The notes: generated from the letters alone by a model not told the origin. A stretch of DNA of 64,000 nt from Maribacter sp. PR1 (GCF_028464145.1 NZ_JAQPCG010000001.1:496001-560000), one strand, 5' to 3'. Positions 46,744 through 56,386 are shown, counted from the first letter of the stretch. Numbers and translations are program-made.

Positions 46744-47433
46744 TTAAAAACCTTCAACCAAGTTATTCAAGGCTTTTTCATCGATGATACCAATTCTTTT
46801 TCCAGAAGTCTTTAGATATCCTTTTTTCTTGAATTCGGATATAATTCGGATACAGGATTCAATCGCTGTGCCTACAACATTGGAAATATCCTCCCTAGAG
46901 AGTACCAATTTCAAATAACCCTCTTCGTCCTCCCCAAAATTAGTCTTCAAGTAGATAAAGGCCTCGGCAATACGTTGTTTTACGTTTTTTTGGCTCATGT
47001 TCACGATAACATCATCCGCTTCTTTTAAATCGTGGGCCATATGCCTTAAAACCTCTAATGTAAAATTGGGATTGGTATGTAATGTAGAAACAATCCCATC
47101 TTTTGGGATAAAACATACTTCCATATCACTTACGGCGACCGCGCTTAAGTTTACACTTTCTTCCGCTACTACGGAGCGTTGACCAATTACTTCACCTTTA
47201 CTGGCCAATTTCACAATTTGATCCTTCCCGTTGGCACTTAATTTGGATAGTTTGGAAATACCATCACGAACACAAAATACACCGTCCAGTTTTTCACCTT
47301 CCCTAAAAATAGATTCGCCTTTTTTAATGGTTTTTGTAGTTTTTGAATCGGATACCCGCTTTAGTTCTTCCTTGGACATAGCCCGCAAGGAGTTGAACTG
47401 ACGGACAATACAATTTTCACATCTGCTTTCCAT
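46744..47433 (-). CDS. Crp/Fnr family regulator, probable oxygen-responsive activator of the cbb3 island
   Basis: 229 residues from ATG 47433; a GTG at 47469 is in frame but lies at the promoter. Cyclic-nucleotide-binding-like beta-roll (about 20-130) and a Crp-type HTH (LSREDISNVVGTAIESCIRI). An N-terminal CxxC (Cys5, Cys8) plus later Cys residues could ligate an Fe-S cluster as in Fnr, but spacing differs from E. coli Fnr, so redox sensing is inferred. It is divergent from ccoI and shares a symmetric box with it, suggesting autoregulation. Confidence 0.85.
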   Translation of the reverse strand: MESRCENCIVRQFNSLRAMSKEELKRVSDSKTTKTIKKGESIFREGEKLDGVFCVRDGISKLSKLSANGKDQIVKLASKGEVIGQRSVVAEESVNLSAVAVSDMEVCFIPKDGIVSTLHTNPNFTLEVLRHMAHDLKEADDVIVNMSQKNVKQRIAEAFIYLKTNFGEDEEGYLKLVLSREDISNVVGTAIESCIRIISEFKKKGYLKTSGKRIGIIDEKALNNLVEGF

Positions 47434-47457
47434 TTCATTCTGATTTACCTGACTTCG

Positions 47458-47531
47458 CAAATTTAACACCTTAAAAGTAGGTAAAAACTGATAATTATCA
47501 TATTTTAAAAGCGATTGAAACTAAACCTTTG
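47458..47531. promoter_or_regulatory. Symmetric divergent promoter with a single Fnr-type box between fnr and ccoI
   Basis: Box TGATAATTATCA (47489-47500, perfect palindrome, centre 47494.5). On the minus strand TAAATTTG (47465-47458) has its TTTG starting 33.5 bp from the centre; on the plus strand AACCTTTG (47524-47531) has its TTTG at the same 33.5-bp distance. One box can therefore act as a class II activator site in both directions. The plus-strand -7 element lacks the initial TA. Confidence 0.8.
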
Positions 47532-47554
47532 CCCTAGGTATTAGCAAATGGATT

Positions 47555-49951
47555 ATGGAAAAGCAAAACTGTTATCACTGTGGTGACGATTGCGGTTCCG
47601 ATTGTATTGAATATGACCAAAAATGCTTCTGTTGTAACGGCTGCAAAACGGTATATGAGATTTTTTCGGAAAACAATCTTTCCTATTATTATGATCTTCA
47701 ATCTTCCGCAGGGTCTACTCCTGCAAAAATTGAGGGGAAATATGACTTTCTAGAAACGGAGAGTATTGTTGAACGGTTGACGGAGTTCAATGATGGCAAT
47801 ATTCAAATTGTAAACCTCTATATACCCTTAATTCATTGCAGTTCCTGTATTTGGATCCTTGAAAACATGAACAAACTGAACCTGTTCATTAGTTCTTCCC
47901 AAGTAAATTTTTCTGAAAAAACAGTCCGTATCACTTACAACTGTCGAAAAACAACTTTAAAGGAGGTCGTACTTTTACTTGCCAAAATTGGATATGAACC
48001 CTATATATCGTTAGAGGATTTTGATGGTAAGAAGAAACAGATAGACCGCAGCCTAATCTACAAACTTGGAGTGGCGGGCTTTGCATTTGGCAACGTAATG
48101 TTCTTATCCTTTCCAGAATATTTTGATTTGAATTCAAGTGAAGCTGCAGGCGGTGAGTTTTGGCTCAACCAATACCAAAGCGTATTTAGATGGTTAATGT
48201 TTGCCTTTTCCTTACCGGTCGTTTTCTATGCAGGATCAGACTATTTCATATCCGCCTATAAAGGATTACGCTCTAAAATTTTAAATATTGATGTCCCCAT
48301 AGCCTTAGGTGTTCTTGTACTTTTTTTAAGGAGTACCTTGGAAATAATTTTTGATTGGGGAAGTGGTTTTTTCGACTCGCTTACCGGGCTGGTCTTTTTC
48401 TTATTGCTGGGCAAGTTCTTCCAACAAAAAACCTACTCCTTCCTTTCTTTTGAAAGGGATTATAAGTCTTATTTCCCCATAGCCGTAACTCGAATCAACA
48501 AAGACGGAAAAGAAGAGAGCACCCAAGTTCATGAAATTAAACAAGGAGATAGACTACTCATTAGAAATGAGGAACTTATTCCTGTTGATGGTGTTCTTTT
48601 TAAAGGAAGGGCACAAATCGACTATAGTTTCGTTACCGGAGAATCTGTACCGGTCGAAATTGAATTTGGAGACAAAGTCTTTGCCGGTGGCCGACAAATG
48701 AACGGTTCAATAGAGGTGGAAGCCTTAAAATCTGTTTCGCAAAGTTACCTCACCCAACTCTGGAGCAACTCGGTCTTTAAAACGGATAAATCAACCCGAT
48801 TCCAAACGATTACGGACAGTATTGGCAAAAGATTTACTGTAGGAGTTCTTACAGTAGCGTTTCTTGCAACGTTTTTTTGGCTATTCCAAGACCCTAGCCG
48901 AGCAATGAATGTCTTTACGGCCGTACTCATTATTGCATGCCCTTGTGCCATTGCGTTGGCCTCACCCTTCACTTTGGGAAACATGCTACGTATTTTTGGA
49001 CAGAAGAAATTTTACCTTAGGGATACTAATGCCTTAGAGCAATTAGCAAGGGTAGATACCGCAATTTTTGACAAAACAGGTACCATTACCACGGCAAAAA
49101 GAAGTACGGCCACGTATGAAGGTATGCCATTGACCCAAGAAGAAGAATCACTTCTTAAAAATACACTTCGCGCTTCGAATCACCCTTTAAGCAGAACATT
49201 ATATGATATACTGTCAGATTACAATATAATTACATTGGACGATTATGAAGAACATTTAGGTAAAGGTCTGGAAGGAAGTAAAGGGGACAAATATATCAAA
49301 ATAGGTTCTTCAGAATTTGTGGGTAACATGGAGGTATCCGATAGTCTGAATACAGCGGTTCACGTTGCCAGTAATAACAGCTACAAAGGCAAGTATGTTT
49401 TTCACAATGAATATAGGGAAGGGGTTTCAAAAGTATTCGAAGAAATGTCAGATGCTCTACAGCTCGCTATTTTATCAGGAGACAACGAAGGAGAAAAAGC
49501 AAACCTGGAAAAATTGTTGCCAAAACTTACTCCTTTGTATTTCAATCAAAAACCGGAAGACAAACTAGCTTTTATCACTTCACTTCAAGACCAAGGCAAA
49601 AAAGTATTGATGGTCGGGGACGGATTAAATGACGCAGGGGCATTGGCTCAAGCAGAAGTAGGTATTGCCATCTCGGAAAACATCAACGTTTTTTCACCAG
49701 CCTGCGATGGTATCATGGATGCATCAAAATTCAAACAGCTATACCAATATATTGTGGCTTCCAAAAAAGCTATGAAAATTATAAAACTTAGTTTTTTATT
49801 GTCACTACTCTATAACGTGGTGGGCCTTTATTTTGCTGTCACGGGTCAATTAGAACCTGTAATCGCCGCCATTTTAATGCCCTTAAGTTCTATAAGTGTT
49901 GTTGTATTTACCACGGTAATGACCAATCTTTTAGGAAGAAAATTGGATTGA
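47555..49951 (+). CDS. ccoI: Copper-transporting P1B-type ATPase CcoI/FixI
   Basis: 798 residues. N-terminal Cys-rich metal-binding region with CxxxxCFCCNGC (up to Cys30) and a second domain with HCSSC (94-98), then eight predicted membrane helices including CPC (IIACPCAIALASPFTLG), phosphorylation motif DKTGTIT, and GDGLNDAGALAQA. The N-terminal Cys cluster identifies the FixI/CcoI branch that exports copper for insertion into cbb3 oxidase. It leads the cbb3 genes and is transcribed from the divergent Fnr-type promoter. Confidence 0.92.
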   Translation: MEKQNCYHCGDDCGSDCIEYDQKCFCCNGCKTVYEIFSENNLSYYYDLQSSAGSTPAKIEGKYDFLETESIVERLTEFNDGNIQIVNLYIPLIHCSSCIWILENMNKLNLFISSSQVNFSEKTVRITYNCRKTTLKEVVLLLAKIGYEPYISLEDFDGKKKQIDRSLIYKLGVAGFAFGNVMFLSFPEYFDLNSSEAAGGEFWLNQYQSVFRWLMFAFSLPVVFYAGSDYFISAYKGLRSKILNIDVPIALGVLVLFLRSTLEIIFDWGSGFFDSLTGLVFFLLLGKFFQQKTYSFLSFERDYKSYFPIAVTRINKDGKEESTQVHEIKQGDRLLIRNEELIPVDGVLFKGRAQIDYSFVTGESVPVEIEFGDKVFAGGRQMNGSIEVEALKSVSQSYLTQLWSNSVFKTDKSTRFQTITDSIGKRFTVGVLTVAFLATFFWLFQDPSRAMNVFTAVLIIACPCAIALASPFTLGNMLRIFGQKKFYLRDTNALEQLARVDTAIFDKTGTITTAKRSTATYEGMPLTQEEESLLKNTLRASNHPLSRTLYDILSDYNIITLDDYEEHLGKGLEGSKGDKYIKIGSSEFVGNMEVSDSLNTAVHVASNNSYKGKYVFHNEYREGVSKVFEEMSDALQLAILSGDNEGEKANLEKLLPKLTPLYFNQKPEDKLAFITSLQDQGKKVLMVGDGLNDAGALAQAEVGIAISENINVFSPACDGIMDASKFKQLYQYIVASKKAMKIIKLSFLLSLLYNVVGLYFAVTGQLEPVIAAILMPLSSISVVVFTTVMTNLLGRKLD

Positions 49952-49983
49952 CCATAAAAAGGATAGCATAAAATTTTTAAAAC

Positions 49984-50026
49984 TGATAAATGTCATATTT
50001 AAAAGGAATCATCAACGGTAATTTTA
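49984..50026 (+). promoter_or_regulatory. Fnr-type box and -7 element upstream of ccoS-ccoNO
   Basis: TGATAAATGTCA (49984-49995) and TAATTTTA (50019-50026); the box centre is 33.5 bp from the first T of TTTA. Flanking sequence AAACTGATAA...TCATATTTAAAAG also matches that at the ccoI box, pointing to common descent or extended recognition. Confidence 0.78.
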
Positions 50027-50045
50027 CCCCGAAATTCAGGTAGGT

Positions 50046-50249
50046 ATGAGTGTAATTTATGTGTTATTGGCCATTAGTATAACGGTCGCAATTGTGTTTT
50101 TTATCGCATTTATCCTTTCGGTAAAAAACGGTCAATATGATGACTCTTATACGCCATCTGTAAGAATGCTTTTTGAAGATGAGCTTGTTAAACAGAAAAA
50201 GGATTTACAGCAATCTAATTTGGATACATCAATAGAATCAAATAACTAA
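50046..50249 (+). CDS. ccoS: cbb3-type oxidase assembly protein CcoS
   Basis: 67 residues: one membrane helix (about 3-25) followed by a conserved polar stretch (VKNGQYDDSYTPSVRMLFED), the CcoS/FixS pattern. CcoS is needed for cofactor insertion into the catalytic subunit. Ends 6 bp before ccoNO. Confidence 0.9.
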   Translation: MSVIYVLLAISITVAIVFFIAFILSVKNGQYDDSYTPSVRMLFEDELVKQKKDLQQSNLDTSIESNN

Positions 50250-50255
50250 TCAACT

Positions 50256-52457
50256 ATGGAAGTACAGCAGTTTTATTACGATAACAAAATCGTAAAAAAG
50301 TTTATTTACGCCACAATGCTCTGGGGCATTGTTGGTATGTCCGTTGGCCTTTTATTGGCTTTTATGTTCCTGTTCCCGAATGTTACGGACGGAATTTCAT
50401 GGCTAAGTTTTGGTCGTTTAAGACCATTGCACACGAACGCGGTCATCTTCGCCTTTGTAGGTAATGCAATTTTTGCCGGTGTTTATTACTCAACACAGCG
50501 GCTTTTGAAAGCAAGAATGTTCAGTGACATTCTTAGTAACATAAACTTTTGGGGCTGGCAATTGATTATCGTTGCCGCGGCAATTACACTTCCTTTAGGC
50601 TTTTCTACCTCAAAGGAATATGCCGAACTGGAATGGCCCATAGATATTGCCATTGCCATTATATGGGTTGCTTTCGGTGTTAACCTTATTGGTACAATGA
50701 TCAAAAGAAGACAGCGCCATTTATATGTTGCCATTTGGTTCTATTTGGCCACATTTGTAACGGTAGCTGTTCTTCACATTTTCAATAGTTTGGAATTACC
50801 CGTGAGTGCATTAAAAAGTTATTCGGTGTATGCTGGTGTACAGGATGCTTTGGTACAGTGGTGGTACGGACACAATGCCGTGGCCTTTTTCTTAACCACT
50901 CCATTTTTGGGGCTTATGTATTATTTTGTGCCTAAAGCAGCGAACAGACCCGTTTATTCCTATAAACTGTCTATTGTTCACTTTTGGTCCTTGATATTTA
51001 TTTATATCTGGGCAGGACCTCATCACTTGTTATATTCTGCCTTACCAGATTGGGCACAAAACCTTGGAGTCGCTTTTTCAGTGATGCTCATTGCGCCATC
51101 CTGGGGTGGTATGATCAACGGTCTATTGACCTTAAGAGGTGCTTGGGACAAGGTTCGTACGGATCCTACTTTAAAGTTTATGGTAGTAGCTATTACAGGC
51201 TACGGTATGGCAACTTTTGAGGGCCCTATGCTATCCTTGAAAAATGTAAATGCCATTGCGCATTTCAGCGACTGGATTATAGCACACGTACATGTTGGAG
51301 CTTTGGCTTGGAACGGATTCCTAACCTTTGGTATGATTTATTGGTTGGTACCTAAAATGTTTAAGACCCGATTGGCATCTACGGGATTGGCCAACTTCCA
51401 TTTCTGGATTGGAACTTTAGGAATTATATTATACGCTCTTCCAATGTATGTTGCCGGGTTTACACAAGCTTTGATGTGGAAGGACTTTAATCCAGATGGA
51501 ACGTTAGTGTACGGTAACTTCTTGGAAACGGTAAACGAAATAATGCCTATGTATTGGATGAGGGCCATTGGCGGTAGTCTTTACATTGTTGGTGCTCTTG
51601 TCATGGTCTATAATGTTGTAGTTACCATAAAATCAGGTCAAAAAGTTGAGGATGAATTGGCAGAAGCAGCAGCACTTACAAGGGTTTCTAAAAGTAGAAC
51701 TGCTGGTGAAACATTCCACACCTGGTTGGAACGTAAACCGATACAATTAACAATTTTGGCTACGGTAGCCATCCTTATTGGAGGTATCATCCAAATTGTA
51801 CCCACGATTCTGGTAAAATCAAATATACCAACCATCACCAGTGTAAAACCATACACGCCATTGGAACTTGAAGGTAGAGACCTTTATATTCGAGAGGGTT
51901 GTGTGGGCTGTCACTCTCAAATGGTCAGACCTTTTAGAAGTGAGGTTGAGCGATATGGGGAATACGCCAAAGCTGGGGAGTTCGTTTATGACCATCCATT
52001 CTTATGGGGAAGTAAAAGAACAGGTCCGGACTTATTAAGGGTCGGTGGCAAATACACGGACAACTGGCACTTAAACCATATGTACGATCCACAGACCACT
52101 TCCTCTGGTTCTATTATGCCATCCTATTCTTGGTTAATAAGAAACAAGCACGATCGCAGCGGGATTAGGGAAAAGATGGAGGCCATGGTCACCTTGGGAG
52201 TTCCTTACACCGAGGAAGACATTGCCAATGCTGAGGCCAACATGAACGAGCAAGCTACACAAATAGAGAAAAACCTATATAGCGATCCGGATTTTGCTTC
52301 CACATATGAGGCGGATAAAAAATATGCCGCTGAAAATGGAGAAGAATTCGTAGAGATGCGAGATAGAGAAATTGTATCCTTGATTGCCTACCTACAGCGA
52401 TTGGGAACAGATATTAAGATAAAAGAAACAAACGAACTAATCTCAGAAAACAAATAA
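50256..52457 (+). CDS. ccoN: Fused cbb3-type cytochrome c oxidase subunits I and II (CcoNO)
   Basis: 733 residues. The first about 480 residues are CcoN with many membrane helices and the haem/copper ligands, e.g. LRPLHTNAVIF, WWYGHNAVAFFLTTPFLG and HVHVGALAWNGF. The C-terminal part is CcoO with one membrane span (about 495-515) and a single c-type haem site CVGCH (about 549-553) followed by QMVRPFRSEVERYG. In proteobacteria these are two genes; fusion is usual in Bacteroidota. It reduces oxygen with high affinity while pumping protons. Confidence 0.95.
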   Translation: MEVQQFYYDNKIVKKFIYATMLWGIVGMSVGLLLAFMFLFPNVTDGISWLSFGRLRPLHTNAVIFAFVGNAIFAGVYYSTQRLLKARMFSDILSNINFWGWQLIIVAAAITLPLGFSTSKEYAELEWPIDIAIAIIWVAFGVNLIGTMIKRRQRHLYVAIWFYLATFVTVAVLHIFNSLELPVSALKSYSVYAGVQDALVQWWYGHNAVAFFLTTPFLGLMYYFVPKAANRPVYSYKLSIVHFWSLIFIYIWAGPHHLLYSALPDWAQNLGVAFSVMLIAPSWGGMINGLLTLRGAWDKVRTDPTLKFMVVAITGYGMATFEGPMLSLKNVNAIAHFSDWIIAHVHVGALAWNGFLTFGMIYWLVPKMFKTRLASTGLANFHFWIGTLGIILYALPMYVAGFTQALMWKDFNPDGTLVYGNFLETVNEIMPMYWMRAIGGSLYIVGALVMVYNVVVTIKSGQKVEDELAEAAALTRVSKSRTAGETFHTWLERKPIQLTILATVAILIGGIIQIVPTILVKSNIPTITSVKPYTPLELEGRDLYIREGCVGCHSQMVRPFRSEVERYGEYAKAGEFVYDHPFLWGSKRTGPDLLRVGGKYTDNWHLNHMYDPQTTSSGSIMPSYSWLIRNKHDRSGIREKMEAMVTLGVPYTEEDIANAEANMNEQATQIEKNLYSDPDFASTYEADKKYAAENGEEFVEMRDREIVSLIAYLQRLGTDIKIKETNELISENK

Positions 52458-52459
52458 CC

Positions 52460-52651
52460 ATGCTCAAATTTGTAAAAGGATATATGGAAAACATTGAGGG
52501 GGTAGCCACCTACCCAATGTTATCATTATTGATTTTCTTCGTCTTTTTTGTATTACTGTTTTGGTGGGTCTTCACCGCATCCAAGGATTACATTAAAGAA
52601 GTAAGTGAGATTCCATTAGAGAATAACAACCAACAAAATATTGAATTATGA
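52460..52651 (+). CDS. ccoQ: cbb3-type oxidase subunit CcoQ
   Basis: 63 residues with one membrane helix (about 19-40: LSLLIFFVFFVLLFWWVF), starting 2 bp after ccoNO and overlapping ccoP by 4 bp. Size, position and topology match CcoQ, which stabilises the core complex; sequence conservation is low. Confidence 0.85.
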   Translation: MLKFVKGYMENIEGVATYPMLSLLIFFVFFVLLFWWVFTASKDYIKEVSEIPLENNNQQNIEL

Positions 52652-53631
52652 AGAATCTAGGACCTTGGTGGATTAGACTTCCACTACTCTTTTTTGCGAC
52701 TTTTGGATTGATGGAGTTTTTCATTGACTCGGGAGACAAACCGGCATTTATTGAATATCCAATCGCGTCTTTATTCTTGGGGTTTATTTTACTACTCCTT
52801 ATTGGAATAGAGTTAATCTTGGCCTCCATTGAAAATGTAATGTACCAAACGCTATCAGATGAGGCAAAAGAACGCTACTTGGCCTCAAAGGAAAAAGGAA
52901 CGGAATGGACTTGGGGAAAAAAGACCTACAAAAATTTATTGGGGTCTAAGCCTATTGAAGCTGAAGGGGAAATCATCTTGGACCATAATTATGACGGTAT
53001 TCGAGAACTGGACAATAAATTACCACCGTGGTGGGTCTATATGTTCTATGCGACCATCATTTTTGGTTTGGTTTATTTAGTCAGATTCCACGTTTTCAAC
53101 GATTATGATCAAGATACCGAATACTTAACGGAAGTCACCCTTGCGGAAGCCGAAATAGCGGAGTACAAAAAGAATGCTAAAGATTTGGTGGATGTGAACA
53201 CTGTTGAACTATTAACCGATGCCTCTGATATTGCCGCTGGCAAGGCTGTTTTTGAATCTAACTGTGTTGCCTGTCATATGGCAGATGGTGGAGGAGGAAT
53301 TGGTCCAAATCTTACGGACCAGAACTGGATATTGGGCGGTGATATTAAAACGGTCTTCAATACCATTTCAGAAGGAGGACGAGACGGTAAAGGGATGATT
53401 GCTTGGAAACAAAGCCTTAAACCCGTAGAAATGGCTCAGGTAGCAAGTTATGTCTTGAATTTTCAAGGAACCACCCCTGCAAATCCAAAAGCACCGGAAG
53501 GGGATATTATCATAAGTCCACATATGAATGTTGAAGGTGCCCCAGCCGTAGACTCTGTAAAAATAGAGGTTGAAGTGGACAGTTTGGAGTTTATTAAATC
53601 CATTGACGAGGAAGGTACTGTAATAAAGTAA
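52648..53631 (+). CDS. ccoP: cbb3-type oxidase subunit III, monohaem CcoP
   Basis: 327 residues with membrane helices at about 10-30, 37-58 and 130-150, then a cytochrome c domain with one CVACH (about 206-210), axial Met in GKGMIAWK and AQVASYVLNFQGT. Only one CxxCH is present, against two in the classical dihaem CcoP. The N-terminus is longer with two extra spans before the conserved PPWW anchor helix. It passes electrons to CcoNO. Confidence 0.92.
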   Translation: MKNLGPWWIRLPLLFFATFGLMEFFIDSGDKPAFIEYPIASLFLGFILLLLIGIELILASIENVMYQTLSDEAKERYLASKEKGTEWTWGKKTYKNLLGSKPIEAEGEIILDHNYDGIRELDNKLPPWWVYMFYATIIFGLVYLVRFHVFNDYDQDTEYLTEVTLAEAEIAEYKKNAKDLVDVNTVELLTDASDIAAGKAVFESNCVACHMADGGGGIGPNLTDQNWILGGDIKTVFNTISEGGRDGKGMIAWKQSLKPVEMAQVASYVLNFQGTTPANPKAPEGDIIISPHMNVEGAPAVDSVKIEVEVDSLEFIKSIDEEGTVIK

Positions 53632-53640
53632 CGGTATCAA

Positions 53641-53689
53641 AATTGAAAAACCACATGTCAATAATAGAATTGGCATGTGGCGTTCAATT
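53641..53689 (+). terminator. Long interrupted stem-loop between ccoP and ccoG
   Basis: AATTGAA-AAA-CCACATGTC (53641-53659) pairs with GGCATGTGG-CG-TTCAATT (53672-53689), giving a stem of about 16 bp with an internal bulge and one G-U pair, loop of 12. There is no strong T run, so it may attenuate or protect the ccoSNOQP mRNA end rather than fully terminate before ccoG. Confidence 0.5.
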
Positions 53690-53782
53690 GAAATAATTCA
53701 TAAAATAATAACAAGTAAGCAATTTAACAACCCCGACCAAAAACAACTATCCCTAATAATGAATAAGGCAAACTAATTTGTA

Positions 53783-55201
53783 ATGGCACAGGATCAAGAA
53801 AACTTTAGGGATTCCATAGGAACTATAAACGAGGAAGGAAAAAGGGCTTGGGTCTTTCCCAAGAAACCAAGTGGGAAATTTTATGAATATCGGAAATATG
53901 TTAGTTACTTTCTATTGGCATTTCTATTCGCCGCACCATTTGTAAAGATTAATGGCAACCAATTTTTAATGTTCAATGTGTTGGAACGTCGTTTCAATAT
54001 ATTTGGATTTCCTTTTTGGCCTCAAGATTTTCATCTGTTCGTTATCTCCATGATAATTGGGGTGATATTCATTGCACTATTCACAGTTGCCTTTGGCCGT
54101 ATTTTCTGTGGTTGGATGTGTCCGCAGACTATTTTCATGGAGATGGTCTTTAGAAGAATCGAATATTGGATAGATGGGGACCGTGGTGCCCAGATGAAAT
54201 TGGACAGGCAGCCATGGAACGCAGAAAAAATAAGAAAACGAGTACTTAAGTGGATTATATTCTTCATCATATCGTTCCTTATAGCTAATGTTTTCCTGGC
54301 TTATCTCATTGGAAGTGACCGATTGATAAGATATGTCACGGAAGGACCTTTTCAACATTTAAGCACGATTGTCTCCCTTCTTATATTCACCGGGGTTTTC
54401 TACTTTGTTTTTGCTTGGTTCAGGGAGCAGGTATGTATCATAGCATGTCCCTATGGTAGAATGCAAGGGGTTTTGCTAGACAATAAGTCCATCATCGTGG
54501 CCTACGACCATAAACGAGGTGAAGCAGAGAACGGAAGAAAGAAATGGAGAAAAAATGAGGACAGAAAGGAACTTGGTTATGGTGACTGCATCGATTGCTC
54601 ACAGTGTGTAAACGTTTGCCCTACCGGAATCGACATTAGAAACGGAACACAATTAGAATGCGTTAATTGTACTGCCTGTATTGATGAATGTGATACCATT
54701 ATGGAAAAGGTTAACCTTCCCAAAGGTTTGATCAGGTATGCCAGTGAGAATGAAATAACAAAGAAGGAAAAGTTCAGATTCACCCCAAGGTTAAAAGGCT
54801 ATTCCGCAGTGCTCGTAATTTTAATTGGCGTATTGGTGGGTATGATGTTCTTAAGAAATAATTTGGAAGCTAACATCTTAAGATTGCCAGGACAACTTTA
54901 TGAGCATAAGGAAGGTAATATCATTAGTAATGTATACACTTACAAATTGATAAACAAAACCACCAAGGATGTAGAAGACGTAAGTTTCAAACTTATGTCG
55001 CACAAAGGTACTGTGAAATTGGTCCGAAATGAAAACTTTGAAGTGCCTGCCCAAGACTTGGCAGAAGGAACACTTTTTATCGAAATCAACAATGCGGCCA
55101 TAAAAAGTGACAAAGAAAAATTGAAAATTGGAGTATATAGTGGAGATAAGCTCATAGAGACCACCATGTGCTCTTTTATGGCGCCTAGAAGCTATAATTG
55201 A
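53783..55201 (+). CDS. ccoG: cbb3 oxidase assembly protein CcoG (FixG/RdxA), 4Fe-4S
   Basis: 472 residues. Membrane helices at about 38-55, 85-108, 155-175, 195-212 and 340-358; Cys motifs CGWMCPQT and CIIACPYGRMQG; two ferredoxin-type clusters CIDCSQCVNVCP and CVNCTACIDECD; a C-terminal Ig-like FixG domain (about 370-472). CcoG reduces copper for delivery to the oxidase. It starts 151 bp after ccoP and continues into ccoH. Confidence 0.93.
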   Translation: MAQDQENFRDSIGTINEEGKRAWVFPKKPSGKFYEYRKYVSYFLLAFLFAAPFVKINGNQFLMFNVLERRFNIFGFPFWPQDFHLFVISMIIGVIFIALFTVAFGRIFCGWMCPQTIFMEMVFRRIEYWIDGDRGAQMKLDRQPWNAEKIRKRVLKWIIFFIISFLIANVFLAYLIGSDRLIRYVTEGPFQHLSTIVSLLIFTGVFYFVFAWFREQVCIIACPYGRMQGVLLDNKSIIVAYDHKRGEAENGRKKWRKNEDRKELGYGDCIDCSQCVNVCPTGIDIRNGTQLECVNCTACIDECDTIMEKVNLPKGLIRYASENEITKKEKFRFTPRLKGYSAVLVILIGVLVGMMFLRNNLEANILRLPGQLYEHKEGNIISNVYTYKLINKTTKDVEDVSFKLMSHKGTVKLVRNENFEVPAQDLAEGTLFIEINNAAIKSDKEKLKIGVYSGDKLIETTMCSFMAPRSYN

Positions 55202-55224
55202 CTAGTAAAATTAAAACAAAGGAT

Positions 55225-55671
55225 ATGAAAATTAATTGGGGAACCGGAATTGTATTAGCATTTATTGGCTTCATAAGCTTCATCATGTTCTTTGTCATAA
55301 AAATGAATTCCGATAGAAGGGCCAACCACGATTTGGTTACAGAGGATTATTACAGACAGGAGCTTGCCTATCAAAAAGAGATAGATGCCCAAAACAATGC
55401 AACAAACGACATTGTTAATCTAGAATTGAAGAAGCAGGCAAATGGCCTTCAAATTGTTTTTCCAAAAAATTTGGACCCAAATAAAATTCAAGGAACAGTG
55501 TCCCTATACAGACCATCTAATAAGCAATTGGATTTTGACTTACCCATAAGTTTGTCCAATAACCATTTGCTCATACCTGACAAGCGCTTGTTGGATGGTC
55601 GCTGGGACATTAAAGTTAATTGGGTATATAATGGCAAGGAATATTTACACAAGGAAAATATTACATATTAA
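55225..55671 (+). CDS. ccoH: cbb3 oxidase assembly protein CcoH (FixH)
   Basis: 148 residues from ATG 55225, chosen over an in-frame TTG at 55198 that would overlap ccoG by 4 bp. One N-terminal membrane helix (about 5-24), then the FixH-type region NSDRRANHDLVTEDYYRQEL and a periplasmic beta domain (PNKIQGTVSLYRPS). CcoH helps assemble the oxidase with CcoI. It ends 3 bp before the SafE-like gene. Confidence 0.88.
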   Translation: MKINWGTGIVLAFIGFISFIMFFVIKMNSDRRANHDLVTEDYYRQELAYQKEIDAQNNATNDIVNLELKKQANGLQIVFPKNLDPNKIQGTVSLYRPSNKQLDFDLPISLSNNHLLIPDKRLLDGRWDIKVNWVYNGKEYLHKENITY

Positions 55672-55674
55672 ATC

Positions 55675-56379
55675 ATGTTACTCTCCGCACTAATATTAGG
55701 ATTTATGGGAAGTCTGCATTGCGTTGGCATGTGTGGACCCATTGCCTTTATGTTACCCGTGGATCATTCTAATAATCTCAAAAAGGCAGCGCAAGTAAGC
55801 CTTTATCATTTGGGTAGATTATTGGCTTATGGCATAATAGGTCTCGTATTTGGCATTTTGGGAAAAGGACTTTATGTCTTTGGAATGCAGCAAAAACTAT
55901 CTGTCGCTATTGGTATTTTTATGATTATCCTGGTTCTTATTCCAGCTAAAGTTCTGAATAGATTCCATATCAGTCGCCCTGTGTATAAAGTTTTTTCCAA
56001 AATTAAGAGTAGGTTGGGTAAGGAGTTTAAAAAGAAAACATCGGACACATTCCTTACCATTGGCTTTCTAAACGGCTTCCTTCCATGTGGATTGGTATAT
56101 ATGGCCCTATTTGGTGCAATAGCTATGGGCAATATTGTACAAGGAAGTGCCTATATGGTTTTGTTCGGCTTGGGTACCGTTCCGTTAATGACAAGTGCAG
56201 TTTACTTTAGTGGTTTGTTAAAAGGAGGAATTAAAAAGCGTGTTCAAAAATTGATACCTGTATTTATAGTAATTATGGGAGCACTTTTTATCCTCCGAGG
56301 ACTTGGTTTGGGGATTCCTTACGTTTCACCGAAACCAGTTACAGAAATAGCCTCTTCCCAAATGGAATGTCACCCTTGA
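55675..56379 (+). CDS. Sulfite exporter TauE/SafE-like (CcoI-associated) membrane protein
   Basis: 234 residues, six or so membrane spans, with family motifs GSLHCVGMCGP near the N-terminus and GFLNGFLPCGLVYMAL. The HCxGMCGP and PCGxVY Cys/His motifs suggest copper binding, and members are regularly found next to ccoGHIS genes, so a role in copper handling for cbb3 assembly is more likely than sulfite export. Tight spacing to ccoH (3 bp) supports one operon. Confidence 0.82.
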   Translation: MLLSALILGFMGSLHCVGMCGPIAFMLPVDHSNNLKKAAQVSLYHLGRLLAYGIIGLVFGILGKGLYVFGMQQKLSVAIGIFMIILVLIPAKVLNRFHISRPVYKVFSKIKSRLGKEFKKKTSDTFLTIGFLNGFLPCGLVYMALFGAIAMGNIVQGSAYMVLFGLGTVPLMTSAVYFSGLLKGGIKKRVQKLIPVFIVIMGALFILRGLGLGIPYVSPKPVTEIASSQMECHP

Positions 56380-56386
56380 ACAATAC

